64,000 nucleotides of DNA from Rickettsia typhi (lineage in GTDB: Bacteria; Pseudomonadota; Alphaproteobacteria; Rickettsiales; UBA1997). The stretch covers positions 1 through 64,000 of the forward strand of contig CAMBFC010000005.1 of the NCBI GenBank assembly GCA_945865905.1, in the 5' to 3' direction. Position numbers and translations under genes: made by a program. Below, one piece after another: positions 27,906 to 37,049 of this stretch (position 1 is its first letter; each line of letters begins with the position of its first letter). The notes beneath the pieces were generated by a model. That model had not been told where the DNA came from. It saw only the letters and a program-made list of their open reading frames with translations, and searched no databases.

Positions 27906-28073
27906 ATGAAAAAAATAACCACTAAAATAAGCACTATTTTCTTGGCTTTAATCCTGATTTCCTCTTGTTCTACAAAAACTTTAGATATCAAGAGCCCATG
28001 CGTATCAAATGATGATGGGCCTTGCGGACCAAAAAAGCCTATAAATAATTGGTGGCTTGATAAATCAGTTTAA
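27906..28073 (+). CDS. Small lipoprotein (55 residues, CVSxDDGPCGPK motif)
   Basis: A short gene of 55 codons. It has a signal peptide and lipobox (ISSC, Cys at 21) and a tiny mature part with SPCVSNDDGPCGPKKPINNWWL: two further Cys and a Trp pair. I recall similar small lipoproteins with a xPCV...GPCGPKxPxNxWW ending in Rickettsia and other Alphaproteobacteria (DUF2706-like), but I cannot confirm the family. A -35/-10-like pair (TTGTTA 27871, CATAAT 27893, spacing 16) lies so close to the ATG that the mRNA could be leaderless. The next gene starts 23 bases downstream. Confidence 0.7.
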   Translation: MKKITTKISTIFLALILISSCSTKTLDIKSPCVSNDDGPCGPKKPINNWWLDKSV

Positions 28074-28096
28074 TCAAATAATAAATCTATAAATAT

Positions 28097-28465
28097 ATGT
28101 CTTTTGCAGATAAATACTCTAAAAAACCCGCAGTAACTTCAAAAAATGTTTTGGAGGAAACTCAAAAATCTAAAAATAGCATTTCGGATATGGCTGCAGC
28201 AAAGCCTGTTGTGCCTTTAAAGCAAATTGATCCACAAAAAAAGATGCAAGCTGATTTAATCTATCTAGTAAAAGGTATAGATGCTGAACGCAATGCTTGG
28301 TATTATGTTTTGGTTGAACGCTTAAAATTGCAGCTTTTTCTTAAGGCTTTAAATGATGATATAATTCATCTCGAAAATTATGGCAAAATTCTGCATTCAG
28401 CATATGGAGATGAACCGCCTGTTGAGATCACAAATAAACTAAAAGAAGAATACGGAATCAAATAA
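28097..28465 (+). CDS. Uncharacterised helical protein upstream of ctpA
   Basis: A 122-residue soluble protein, with no signal peptide or membrane segment. The first 45 residues are low-complexity and polar; the rest is predicted helical (ADLIYLVKGIDAERNAWYY, VERLKLQLFLKALNDDIIHLE). I do not recognise a named family. Its stop overlaps the start of the ctpA-like peptidase as TAATG, so it is very likely co-translated with it and may act with it. It contains no cysteines. Confidence 0.7.
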   Translation: MSFADKYSKKPAVTSKNVLEETQKSKNSISDMAAAKPVVPLKQIDPQKKMQADLIYLVKGIDAERNAWYYVLVERLKLQLFLKALNDDIIHLENYGKILHSAYGDEPPVEITNKLKEEYGIK

Positions 28466-29790
28466 TGAAAAAACTTCACCTTGTTCTGGTTATAATTTTA
28501 TCCATTTCTGTTGGATTTTATTCTGCTTTCTCAATATCTCAAATTCAAATTAAGCCACTTAAGATTTCTTCTGATGCTGATTTTTCTAATCAAAAAAGTT
28601 TTCTTGATGATATTGTTTCTCGTGTAAAAAAAGATTATGTTGAAGAAAAAACTGATCGCCAGCTTTATGAATCAGCGGCAGAGGGTATTTTAACGGCACT
28701 AGATCCGCATTCTTCTTATTTAAATGAAGAAGCTCTCAAAGAAATGCAAGTGCAAACCAAAGGTGAGTTTGGTGGCTTGGGAATAGAAATTACTATAGAA
28801 TCTCAAGTTGTAAAAGTTGTGACGGCAATTGACGATACACCTGCTTTTAAGAATGGGATCAAATCTGGAGATTACATCACTAGAGTTGATGGAAAAACAG
28901 TAGTTGGGCAATCAATTGATGAAGTTGTCAAAAAATTGCGCGGCAAACCAGGTACCGAAGTTAAGATTACCATTTTGCGTAAAGGTGAAAAATCCCCGCT
29001 TGAAAAAACTATCAAACGCGAAATTATTAAAGTAAAAGCTATTAAAGCTGCTCGTTTTAAAGAGGTTGCCTACATTAAAGTTAGTACATTTTCAGAACAA
29101 GCTGCGCAAGGCTTGATAACAGAATTACAAAAACTAAAAAAACAAATCGGAGAAGAAAAACTTAAAGGATTGGTTTTGGATTTAAGAAACAATCCGGGTG
29201 GTCTTTTGGATCAGGCGAATAAAATTAGTGAGCTTTTTTTGGATAAAGGAAAAATCATTGTTGCAATTGCTGGACGCGATAAATCAGAAAGTAAAGAATA
29301 TCTTGATGAAAAGGATGAAAGTTTAATACCCAATATTCCAATTGTTGTTTTGATTAATGAAGGATCGGCTTCTGCATCTGAAATTGTTGCTGGCGCTTTG
29401 CAAGATAATAAGCGTGCAATAATCATGGGTATCAAATCTTTTGGTAAGGGATCAGTACAAACCGTGATTCCTCTTGCACAAAATCATGGTGCTTTGCGTC
29501 TTACGACCTCATTATATTACACTCCGAGCGGCAAATCAATTCAAGCTCACGGAATTGAGCCAGATATTATTGTTAGTGACGCAAAAATTTCTCAGGGTGA
29601 AAAAGTTGTTGATCGCGATTCTGAAGCTGATCTAAAAGGTCATATTGAGGTGCAGCTGCAAAAAGAAATAGAAGAAGCTAGGGCAGATCAAATAAAAGAT
29701 GACAATATTAAGCTTTATGAGCAAGACTATCAACTGGCGCGAGCTATAGATGTATTGCGCGGAGTTAATGTTTACAAAAAAATCAAATGA
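28465..29790 (+). CDS. ctpA: Carboxy-terminal processing peptidase (S41 family)
   Basis: A periplasmic serine protease with a signal/anchor segment at about 4-24, a PDZ domain (about 96-175, GEFGGLGIEI), and the S41 catalytic domain. The catalytic pair is Ser303 in GSASASEI and Lys328 in FGKGSVQ; the 25-residue spacing matches the CtpA family. Substrates may include cell-wall hydrolases or lipoproteins. Length 441 is normal for the CTP-1 type. It is coupled to the upstream helical-protein gene (TAATG) and overlaps the downstream chaperone gene by four bases. Confidence 0.95.
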   Translation: MKKLHLVLVIILSISVGFYSAFSISQIQIKPLKISSDADFSNQKSFLDDIVSRVKKDYVEEKTDRQLYESAAEGILTALDPHSSYLNEEALKEMQVQTKGEFGGLGIEITIESQVVKVVTAIDDTPAFKNGIKSGDYITRVDGKTVVGQSIDEVVKKLRGKPGTEVKITILRKGEKSPLEKTIKREIIKVKAIKAARFKEVAYIKVSTFSEQAAQGLITELQKLKKQIGEEKLKGLVLDLRNNPGGLLDQANKISELFLDKGKIIVAIAGRDKSESKEYLDEKDESLIPNIPIVVLINEGSASASEIVAGALQDNKRAIIMGIKSFGKGSVQTVIPLAQNHGALRLTTSLYYTPSGKSIQAHGIEPDIIVSDAKISQGEKVVDRDSEADLKGHIEVQLQKEIEEARADQIKDDNIKLYEQDYQLARAIDVLRGVNVYKKIK

Positions 29791-30731
29791 TTTTCTTTCG
29801 AGTTTTTATTGTTGTAATTTTTTTTATCTCTCTAATTCGCTCTGCAAATGCTGAAATTGGCTTCGCAATAGCCAAAGTTAACAATCGCGTCATTTCTTTT
29901 TCTGATCTTGAAGATCGCTATAGTTTTGTTATCTCTGAATCAAAAATCAAAGTAAATTCTGCTGAAGAAAAACGATTATTGCTCAATCAAATTATTGACA
30001 AAATGATTGATGAAGAGCTTATTCGGCAAGAAGGAGATAAACTGCGCATAGAATTAACTGATGCTGAAATTGATGGCGTAGTTGAATCTTTAGCCGAAAG
30101 ACAGAAAAAAAATACCGCTAATTTAAAAAAATATTTTGCTAGTAAAAAATTATCTTTTTTTGCTTATCGCAATCAAATTAAAGCAGATTTAATTTGGTCA
30201 CAAATTATTTCTAATTCTGTAAAATCTCGCATTAAAATTACTGATTCTGAGATTAAAGAATTTTTAGAGCAGCAAAAATTAAATACCGATATTACAAAAT
30301 TTTTAATTGCAGAAATTTTTATTCCAGATGAAAAAGATGCGAAACTTTTAGCAACAAAGCTAGTAGCAGAATTAAAGCGCGGTGCAAATTTTAAAACTAT
30401 TGTTAAACAATTTTCTCGCAGCCCTACATCAGAAGGGGATGGCGAGATTGGCTGGGTTTCTCGCGCCGATATTGATATAAAAATATATGATTCAATCAGC
30501 GGTTTAGACAAAAATGAATATTCTGATCCAGTATTTTTATCGGATGGCTATTATATTTTTAGATTGCTTGATAAAAAATCAGTGACTGAATTAAAAGAAA
30601 ATGATGCCGCTGAAGCGCGTAAAAAAATATTTACCAGAGAGCTAGAAACAGAATCAAAAAGTTATTTGATTGATTTGCACAAAAATTCTTTTATCGAGGC
30701 TGATCGCGAGAAGTTGCTGCGCTTGATGTAA
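29787..30731 (+). CDS. SurA/PpiC-type peptidylprolyl isomerase, periplasmic
   Basis: A 314-residue secreted protein: signal peptide about 1-22 (SANA), an N-terminal SurA-like helical domain (IGFAIAKVNNRVISFSDLEDR), and one parvulin domain (about 170-262) with FLIAEIFIP, FSRSPTSEGDGEIGWV and FLSDGYYIFRLLDK. SurA has two parvulin domains and chaperones outer-membrane proteins; this one has one, as in many Alphaproteobacteria. It overlaps ctpA by four bases and is likely in the same operon as the envelope-quality-control protease. It converges with the AsmA-like gene with a four-base gap. Confidence 0.88.
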   Translation: MIFFRVFIVVIFFISLIRSANAEIGFAIAKVNNRVISFSDLEDRYSFVISESKIKVNSAEEKRLLLNQIIDKMIDEELIRQEGDKLRIELTDAEIDGVVESLAERQKKNTANLKKYFASKKLSFFAYRNQIKADLIWSQIISNSVKSRIKITDSEIKEFLEQQKLNTDITKFLIAEIFIPDEKDAKLLATKLVAELKRGANFKTIVKQFSRSPTSEGDGEIGWVSRADIDIKIYDSISGLDKNEYSDPVFLSDGYYIFRLLDKKSVTELKENDAAEARKKIFTRELETESKSYLIDLHKNSFIEADREKLLRLM

Positions 30732-30735
30732 TCGT

Positions 30736-33735
30736 TTAAATCCCATCAAATAAATTTCTAATACTAACCGGCACAAAAGCGCTTACTTTATTAGTTTCAA
30801 ATGTAGCTTCACTATTGGGATCTAATTTTTTGTATTCATATTTAATTCCAAATAATCCACCACCCTCTCCGCCAGTAAATATACCGCTAATCACTCCTCC
30901 AATCAGTGGAATTTTTCCAATCCCAAAAAGATTGTTAATCACAAAGCCAGGAATAATCATTCCCCTGATATCATAAGTGCTATTCGCAAGATTTATTAAT
31001 CCCTTAGCGGTAACGCCAATTTTGTAATTATTAGCTATGAAAGAATCGATTTGAAGATTTGTTTTGCTAAAGGTAAAATTGAGTTTAACTGTATTAAAAA
31101 TAGTTTTATTATTAGAAAAAATAGCATCTTTGATGGTAGAGAAAAGAGTATTTTTTGCTAAGCTTTTAGTGGTATTGTTTTCATAAAAAGTTATATCATT
31201 GTCAATCTTAATCTCTCCAATTAGGCTTGCTAAGCCATTTGTTATTTGATTGGTGATTTTAATTTTTGCACTTCCTCCAGAAATTGTATCTGAAATATTT
31301 AAGCCCTCAGCTAGATATCCAACATCGGTAATTGCGCCTATAATAGTTGTAAAATTTTCTTTTGCTTTGCGCTCAGTGGTAGATAAATCAATAATTTGTT
31401 GTTTGCCGTAGTTGGTTTTGATAATGCTATTATAAAGAACTCCATCAACAGAATTTAATGATAAATATAGCTTGTTCAGATATTTTTTATTAACCAATAA
31501 CACCTTGTCTACCGAAACCTTAAGAGAGATCTTTCCTACATCATTTGAAGAACTAGTGAATGGTAGTTTATTTTGAAGAAGAGAGGCTAAATTTAAAATT
31601 TTTCCACTAACAGAAATTATTTGTGATTTTTGTTTTTCATTATTTTGGTAGGAAAAAGAGTAATTATTTTTGCCAAAGTTTTGATTTTTTAAATTAAGAT
31701 TTGTAAGTATGAATGGTGAAGTTTTAAATAATATGTTGCCAGATAACTTTGCTTCAGCAGTTATTGATTTTTTATTTTCTATTATGCTTTCTTTTTTCCA
31801 TAAAATAATATCTTTTAATTGAATCTTATTATCATCGGAAGCAATAAAAGAAAAATTGATTCCACTGGGGATTAATAACTTTTTATCAATATCAAGCGCT
31901 TTAGATTCCAAGGTAGCATTCGTCAAATCAATTGATGTAATAAAGTTATTGCTATTGAAATTTTTAACAGAATTTACGGCAATAGCGCCTTTGACATAGT
32001 CATTATTAAGATTTTCTACTTTTTCATTGGCTAAAATATAAATATCTTTAAGAGTAACCGTTTCTTGTAAAGGAATTTTAATGATAAAATTTCCAATGGC
32101 ATTTCCATTAAAATATTTTTCTATTTCTGCGGCAAAAGATGATTTATAGTCAGCATGTTTTATGCCATCTGCAGCATTACCAGAAAGGTTTCCAGTGATA
32201 TTTAATATTGTGACTGGAGAATTGAAGTCATCGATTGCAACATTGGTATCATAAATTTTGCTGTTTAATACATTGGCGTTCGCGATAGCGATATTCATTT
32301 TATTTTTTGTAAATACCGCCACTCCTTTTAGAGCAGTAATTTTTGGAAAATATTCATCGTAATTTAGACTTAAATTGGTGAAAGAAATTTGAGAATCAAT
32401 GTTATCAAGATCAGTAACTCCAGCTACTGTTGATAAAGAAAATTTTGCAGATGCTTTTTCAATTTTTCCATCACCAATATGTGAGGCCACCCAATTTCTT
32501 ATATCTTGACCAGGAATAGAAATTGGCCAAAAACCTTCTATTTGACTAGTTGGAACATTTGAAAGCTTAATATCAAAATTTGATTTTTTATTTTGAGCAT
32601 TCTGTAAATTTGTAACATAAAGCGACATCAATAAGTGTTTTTCTTTTATTTTGTTTTGATTATTTTTATCCATATCAAGATCAGCCTCAATAGATGATAA
32701 ATTGAGAACATCAAGTTCGTTATTGTAATCGCCATTTAATATTAAATTTGAGAAATTAATTTTTTTACTAAAAAATTTAGGTAAATCAAAATAACCATTC
32801 TTGGCTTGAGCTTTAAAAGATAAATTATGAATTTGCTGATTTTTTATTGCGAAGGTTGCGGTAGCATTTATTGTTGTATTGATTTGATAGAGAATATCTA
32901 GGGCAGGGTTTAAGCTGGCAATTGATTCAGTTGTTAAATTTGATAAAGCGATAGCGCAAAGAGTATTTTTTTGTGAATTAAATTTGCAATTTGCATTCAA
33001 GTGAATATCTGCGCCACGATTAAAACTTACAATATTTATTGATGAAATTTGTAAAGCTTCGTTAGAAAACCTATTTTTTGATTCAACTTTTATACGAGAT
33101 TCTTTGATAAAGATTTCAGTATCGGATTTATTTTCTTTTTTAATAATAAATTTTAGATTTTGCATTTCAAAAATTTTAATAAGAAGTTTATTATTTTTGA
33201 TTGCTGATAAAAAACCAATTAATGGCGCAGAATAAATTAGGGGGTTTTGCAAATCACTCTCCGCCTTATCTAATGTTGCGTTAGAGGGGGGATAAAAAAT
33301 AATTGTTGGATCAATAATTTTTATTTTACTTGGGGTAAAATTTAGCAACAGCACATTATATAAAGGCAATTCTCCTTCAATAATAGGTATTTCAAATTCT
33401 TGATTGGTGCTATCATTGTTTGATTTGTTAATTTTTAAATTATTAACTGAAATTCTGAAGCTTCCATATTTTGTGAATCCAATGTATGAACTATCCATTG
33501 TAATATCTTTGCTGAAGTTTTCTTGAAGATATTTTTCAACTTTTTTGGTAATATAGGGGAAGGATTTGGGTTTTGCTGAAACTAAAATTATAAAATAAAG
33601 CAAAATCAATGAAATAAAAAGCACAACAAAAAAGTTTATTTTATAAAATAAACCAATTTTATTTTTTTTAACATGAGTATCAGGAGACTTATAGTCATTG
33701 ACCTCCTCGCGATTGATATGTTTTTTATCTGACAT
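30736..33735 (-). CDS. AsmA/YhdP-like giant envelope protein (DUF3971 type)
   Basis: A 999-residue protein with an N-terminal cytoplasmic stretch, one membrane helix (about 30-53), and a long periplasmic beta-rich region. The QIEGFWPISIPGQDIRNWVASHIGDGKIEKA segment (given here in parts: FWPISIPGQDIRNWV and SHIGDGKIEKA) and the C-terminal SSFYDIRG-like STYDIRGMIIPGFVINN, IPLIGGVISG match the DUF3971/AsmA family. Such proteins, like YhdP and TamB, form hydrophobic-groove bridges that carry phospholipid between membranes. It is followed on the plus strand by the convergent chaperone gene and preceded by an RDD gene. Confidence 0.87.
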   Translation of the reverse strand: MSDKKHINREEVNDYKSPDTHVKKNKIGLFYKINFFVVLFISLILLYFIILVSAKPKSFPYITKKVEKYLQENFSKDITMDSSYIGFTKYGSFRISVNNLKINKSNNDSTNQEFEIPIIEGELPLYNVLLLNFTPSKIKIIDPTIIFYPPSNATLDKAESDLQNPLIYSAPLIGFLSAIKNNKLLIKIFEMQNLKFIIKKENKSDTEIFIKESRIKVESKNRFSNEALQISSINIVSFNRGADIHLNANCKFNSQKNTLCAIALSNLTTESIASLNPALDILYQINTTINATATFAIKNQQIHNLSFKAQAKNGYFDLPKFFSKKINFSNLILNGDYNNELDVLNLSSIEADLDMDKNNQNKIKEKHLLMSLYVTNLQNAQNKKSNFDIKLSNVPTSQIEGFWPISIPGQDIRNWVASHIGDGKIEKASAKFSLSTVAGVTDLDNIDSQISFTNLSLNYDEYFPKITALKGVAVFTKNKMNIAIANANVLNSKIYDTNVAIDDFNSPVTILNITGNLSGNAADGIKHADYKSSFAAEIEKYFNGNAIGNFIIKIPLQETVTLKDIYILANEKVENLNNDYVKGAIAVNSVKNFNSNNFITSIDLTNATLESKALDIDKKLLIPSGINFSFIASDDNKIQLKDIILWKKESIIENKKSITAEAKLSGNILFKTSPFILTNLNLKNQNFGKNNYSFSYQNNEKQKSQIISVSGKILNLASLLQNKLPFTSSSNDVGKISLKVSVDKVLLVNKKYLNKLYLSLNSVDGVLYNSIIKTNYGKQQIIDLSTTERKAKENFTTIIGAITDVGYLAEGLNISDTISGGSAKIKITNQITNGLASLIGEIKIDNDITFYENNTTKSLAKNTLFSTIKDAIFSNNKTIFNTVKLNFTFSKTNLQIDSFIANNYKIGVTAKGLINLANSTYDIRGMIIPGFVINNLFGIGKIPLIGGVISGIFTGGEGGGLFGIKYEYKKLDPNSEATFETNKVSAFVPVSIRNLFDGI

Positions 33736-33747
33736 TTATCACAAATA

Positions 33748-34395
33748 TTAAATCTTGCTCCAGGGTAATTTTGCCGCTGCTCTGCCATGAACAAAAACTA
33801 CTTTACATATTAGGTCGTACATAGTGGTTTTTCTTTTGGTAAAGGCGTGAATTTGAATCCACATAATAGATAAAAACCCAAAGAATATATTGAATGGCGT
33901 GTAGGTAATAGCGTGAAATAATGTTAAGTTATTATTTACTAAGAATGCAAAAATATAAATAATATAAATAATAGGCAATATTGATAAAATATAATGCAGA
34001 GTTGCTGTTTTAAAGCCAATTTTTAGATGATCTGCTTTTATAATTTGGATATTCATAACTCTTTTACCAATAGTGGCGTGCCAAGCTGAAGAATTAAGGT
34101 AAGCGTGATAAAATAATCCAATTGATAGTATAATAAAATAAAAAAATAACATTTCACGAAAAGCGAAATGATTGATTATATATTCAATATGTTCGGGATT
34201 ATTATTGATCGTTTCAGTGCCAAAATGTTCACGAAAATCTGCTATAAATTTTGCAATAGTATTGTTGATCCATAGAGCCCCAAGAAGTTGCGCTATAACG
34301 ATTCTAAAAAACATTACGATCATCATATCAATTGAAATTGCAGTGCTTCTTTTAAAAGAGCTGACATATTCTATATCATTAATGCTGGTAGCCAT
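33748..34395 (-). CDS. RDD-family membrane protein
   Basis: A 215-residue membrane protein with about four hydrophobic segments. The RDD core is recognisable: RSTAISIDMMIVMFFRI (Arg and Asp of the name motif), then the HATIGKRVMNIQI segment that is the second hallmark of the family. Members are thought to be small transporters or Na+/H+ exchangers, with few tested. The 5' end overlaps the 3' end of thiL by 17 bases, so they are coupled. It lies 12 bp upstream of the AsmA-like gene. Confidence 0.85.
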   Translation of the reverse strand: MATSINDIEYVSSFKRSTAISIDMMIVMFFRIVIAQLLGALWINNTIAKFIADFREHFGTETINNNPEHIEYIINHFAFREMLFFYFIILSIGLFYHAYLNSSAWHATIGKRVMNIQIIKADHLKIGFKTATLHYILSILPIIYIIYIFAFLVNNNLTLFHAITYTPFNIFFGFLSIMWIQIHAFTKRKTTMYDLICKVVFVHGRAAAKLPWSKI

Positions 34396-35368
34396 ATTTA
34401 GAAAAATTTATTGGTTTATCATCGTTATCAAGTATTGTGACGCTCGGTTTTTTTGTGGCATTTTTTAAATAGCCAATGGCAGTGATTTTTATTTTTAAAG
34501 CCTTTGCTAACTGTAAAATCTTTTTTTCAGCAGATTTTTTTGCTGTAAATATTAACTCATAATCGTCGCCAGCACTAATTAAATCAAGCGGAGAAATGTT
34601 TTTTAGTAAAGTTTTTTTTGTAACTGCAAGAGGAATTCTGCTTTGATAAATAAATGCCGATAGATTTGATTCTTCGCAAATATGTTGTAAATCAGCCAAT
34701 AAGCCATCAGAAACATCAATAGCGCAGCGCGAGAGATTGTTCAAAGCAATTGCTTGTCCTAGTTTAATTCTTGGAGTTGGAAAAAAGTGTTGTGCTAAAA
34801 AATATTTTTTTTCGTCAGCGCTTAAATCAAGTTTTGAATCTTGTGATAACATTAATCCTATAGCGGCATCGCCAATATTTCCTGAAACAAAAATTATATC
34901 ACCATTTTTACCATTTTTACGCAATAAATTTTGATTTTTTTTAACTATACCAAAAATTGTTATTGAAAAAAATAATTTGCCAGATGTTTTTACTGTATCG
35001 CCACCAATTAAAGAGAGGCCAAATTCATCTTGTGATTCTTTAAGGCCGCGAGCAAATTCTGTAAAAAATTTCTTATCCATTTTATTATCTTTAGAAAATC
35101 CCAACATATAATAAATTGGTTTTGCGCCAGCGGCAGCAATATCAGAAAGATTGGATCGCAGCAACTTTGAGGCAATTTTAAATCCTCCATCTTTTCTTAA
35201 AAAATGAACATCTTCAACAATCATATCTTTGCTGATGACTAATTCTTCTCCTTTTTTTAAGGAAATTTTTGCTACATCATCAGCCAAATTTTGCGCTGCG
35301 GCAATAGAGTTTGTTAATGGTTTAAAAAATTTATCAATAATAGAGAATTCGGCTATATTTTTTGCCAT
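34379..35368 (-). CDS. thiL: Thiamine-monophosphate kinase
   Basis: Phosphorylates thiamine monophosphate to the active cofactor thiamine diphosphate. It has the PurM-like fold with DDVAKISLKKGEELVISKDMIVEDVHF as the metal and ATP region (in parts: DDVAKIS, SKDMIVEDVHFL), LIGGDTVKTS, FVSGNIGDAAIGL and AIDVSDGLLADLQHI. Length 329 is normal. Presence of thiL without visible thiamine synthesis genes fits a cell that salvages or only finishes thiamine. In many bacteria thiL follows nusB, not seen here. A 12-base gap separates it from the bufC-like gene upstream. Confidence 0.94.
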   Translation of the reverse strand: MAKNIAEFSIIDKFFKPLTNSIAAAQNLADDVAKISLKKGEELVISKDMIVEDVHFLRKDGGFKIASKLLRSNLSDIAAAGAKPIYYMLGFSKDNKMDKKFFTEFARGLKESQDEFGLSLIGGDTVKTSGKLFFSITIFGIVKKNQNLLRKNGKNGDIIFVSGNIGDAAIGLMLSQDSKLDLSADEKKYFLAQHFFPTPRIKLGQAIALNNLSRCAIDVSDGLLADLQHICEESNLSAFIYQSRIPLAVTKKTLLKNISPLDLISAGDDYELIFTAKKSAEKKILQLAKALKIKITAIGYLKNATKKPSVTILDNDDKPINFSKYGYQH

Positions 35369-35380
35369 TCTTAAAGTTAA

Positions 35381-36148
35381 TTATATTGAAAAATCAATAA
35401 TTATTCTATTTGCAATAAAGTGATTTAATATCTTTCCTGCATCAAATTCTTTTTTTATTTTTTTACAGATTTTTTGATAGACTTGATAAAGTTTTTTACC
35501 TTCACCAATTTCAATTAAAAATAAAAATTCGGCTTCAGATAGTTTTGCAACCAATGGCTGCATGCTATTAGCCACTAATATAAATTCAGCTTTTTTGCTG
35601 CTAGATTTTTTTTCTTTATTCCAAATTGAATAAATTGGAAATTTTGAAGAAAATAAAACGCATGATGGATGAAGAGTGAATGACAGATTTGAAAAATTCT
35701 CTGGAGATATTTTTTTAAACTTTTTTAGAGGAAACTCATCTTTAATTTTTTCAGCAAAAAAAGTTTTATAATGCGCTAATTCAAGCGTGGCAAGATCTGG
35801 CAAATAGCCTAGTTTATGTTTGCTTAATATTTTGTTTAGAAATTGTGGAAAAAATTCACCATATTCATCAAGATTTCCACTATGTGAGTAATAAGATTTT
35901 ATATATTGTTCAGCAAAAGCAGAAAATTTTTTATCACCAATAATTTTATTAGTTATATTAAAAATCGCAGATAAAACAGAAGAAAAATTGCCAAAAACAT
36001 TATTGCGATAAATATTCAAGCGCGCTAGAGCCTCAAGCTTAGAATAAGGAGCGAGAGAGTTAATAATTTTTAGTTTTTTATCATCATATAAATGAGCAAA
36101 AAAATCTTGTTGTAGACTCAATAATGTTGTCGAGTTTTTAGAATTCAT
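35381..36148 (-). CDS. BufC/HvfC-like partner of the MNIO enzyme (DUF2063)
   Basis: A 255-residue protein with the DUF2063 (putative DNA-binding, now HvfC/BufC) pattern: an N-terminal LLSLQQDFFAHLYDDKK followed by LEALARLNIYRNNVFGNFSSVLSAIFN, then QFLNKILSKHKLGYLPDLATLELAH. This family partners DUF692 (MNIO) enzymes, most likely presenting the precursor peptide. Its ATG overlaps the stop of the DUF692 gene by one base (TGATG), so they are translationally coupled. Two genes upstream lies a Cys-rich precursor. The role is from family knowledge, not from activity seen here. Confidence 0.85.
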   Translation of the reverse strand: MNSKNSTTLLSLQQDFFAHLYDDKKLKIINSLAPYSKLEALARLNIYRNNVFGNFSSVLSAIFNITNKIIGDKKFSAFAEQYIKSYYSHSGNLDEYGEFFPQFLNKILSKHKLGYLPDLATLELAHYKTFFAEKIKDEFPLKKFKKISPENFSNLSFTLHPSCVLFSSKFPIYSIWNKEKKSSSKKAEFILVANSMQPLVAKLSEAEFLFLIEIGEGKKLYQVYQKICKKIKKEFDAGKILNHFIANRIIIDFSI

Positions 36149-37035
36149 CAGGTCGGTTTTTTTATTGATCCTTTAAGGAGAATTTTTTTAGCCTTCTCAG
36201 CCTCACTAACAAAAACTTTAAATTCTGGAATATCTTGATCCCATTCTAACAATGTTGAAATTTTGCCAAGTTTTTTAACTGCATACTGATAAAGCTTCCA
36301 TACCTCATCGCAAACCAAATCATTATGGGTATCGATCAAAATTTGTTGATGTTTTTTGCCATCAAAAATTTTAGCTTTTGAATGTCCTGCCAAGTGAATT
36401 TCTTTGACAATTTTTTTATCAATTTGATTGAGATAATCTATCGGATCAAATTCTGCGTTATTTTGCGCGCTCACATAAATATTATTGACATCAAGCAACA
36501 GTTTGCAGCCAGTTTTTTTTGTAATAATATTAATAAAATCAACTTCACCCATTTCAGAATTTTTATAAGCCAAATAAGTTGATGGATTTTCAATTAAAAT
36601 TTCTCTTCCAAGAAAATCTTGCATTATAGAAATATTGTCAGATAAGGCTTTTATAGTCGCTTTGCTGTAGGGTAGGGGCAATAAATCATTTGAGTGTTTC
36701 TCATCAACCAAGCCCCAAGAAATATGATCAGAAACTAGAAATGGATCAATAACATCAATTAACTTCTTAAGTTTTGTAAGATGATTTAAATCAATTTTTT
36801 GAGCTGATCCGAGAGAGTTTCCGACCGAATGTAGACTGATAGGAAAATTTTTTCTAACCTCAAGAAGGGTTGCTACTGAAGATGCTGCAACATTGTAATA
36901 ATTTTCACTATGAACTTCGAACCATCCAATTTTTTGTGAAACTTTTTGGTGATTTTTAAGAATGTAAGGAATGTGTGGAGAGCGAAGCCCAACACCGACA
37001 ATATTTGGCGAGGATGGACTTTTTATTAACTTCAT
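36148..37035 (-). CDS. BufB/HvfB-like multinuclear iron oxidative enzyme (MNIO, DUF692)
   Basis: A 295-residue TIM-barrel enzyme of the DUF692 family. Metal-ligand-type motifs are visible in order: FEVHSENYY (39-47), SDHISWG (102-108), IENPS (148-152), DVNNIYVSA (182-190), HLAGH (214-218) and DTHND (235-239). MNIO enzymes use two or three iron ions to modify cysteines of ribosomal peptides, for example to oxazolone/thioamide in methanobactin or to 5-thiooxazole in bufferins. I chose the ATG at 37035; a TTG at 37044 is possible. It lies 14 bp after the Cys-rich precursor gene. Confidence 0.92.
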   Translation of the reverse strand: MKLIKSPSSPNIVGVGLRSPHIPYILKNHQKVSQKIGWFEVHSENYYNVAASSVATLLEVRKNFPISLHSVGNSLGSAQKIDLNHLTKLKKLIDVIDPFLVSDHISWGLVDEKHSNDLLPLPYSKATIKALSDNISIMQDFLGREILIENPSTYLAYKNSEMGEVDFINIITKKTGCKLLLDVNNIYVSAQNNAEFDPIDYLNQIDKKIVKEIHLAGHSKAKIFDGKKHQQILIDTHNDLVCDEVWKLYQYAVKKLGKISTLLEWDQDIPEFKVFVSEAEKAKKILLKGSIKKPT

Positions 37036-37049
37036 TTGAATCAAAAAAA

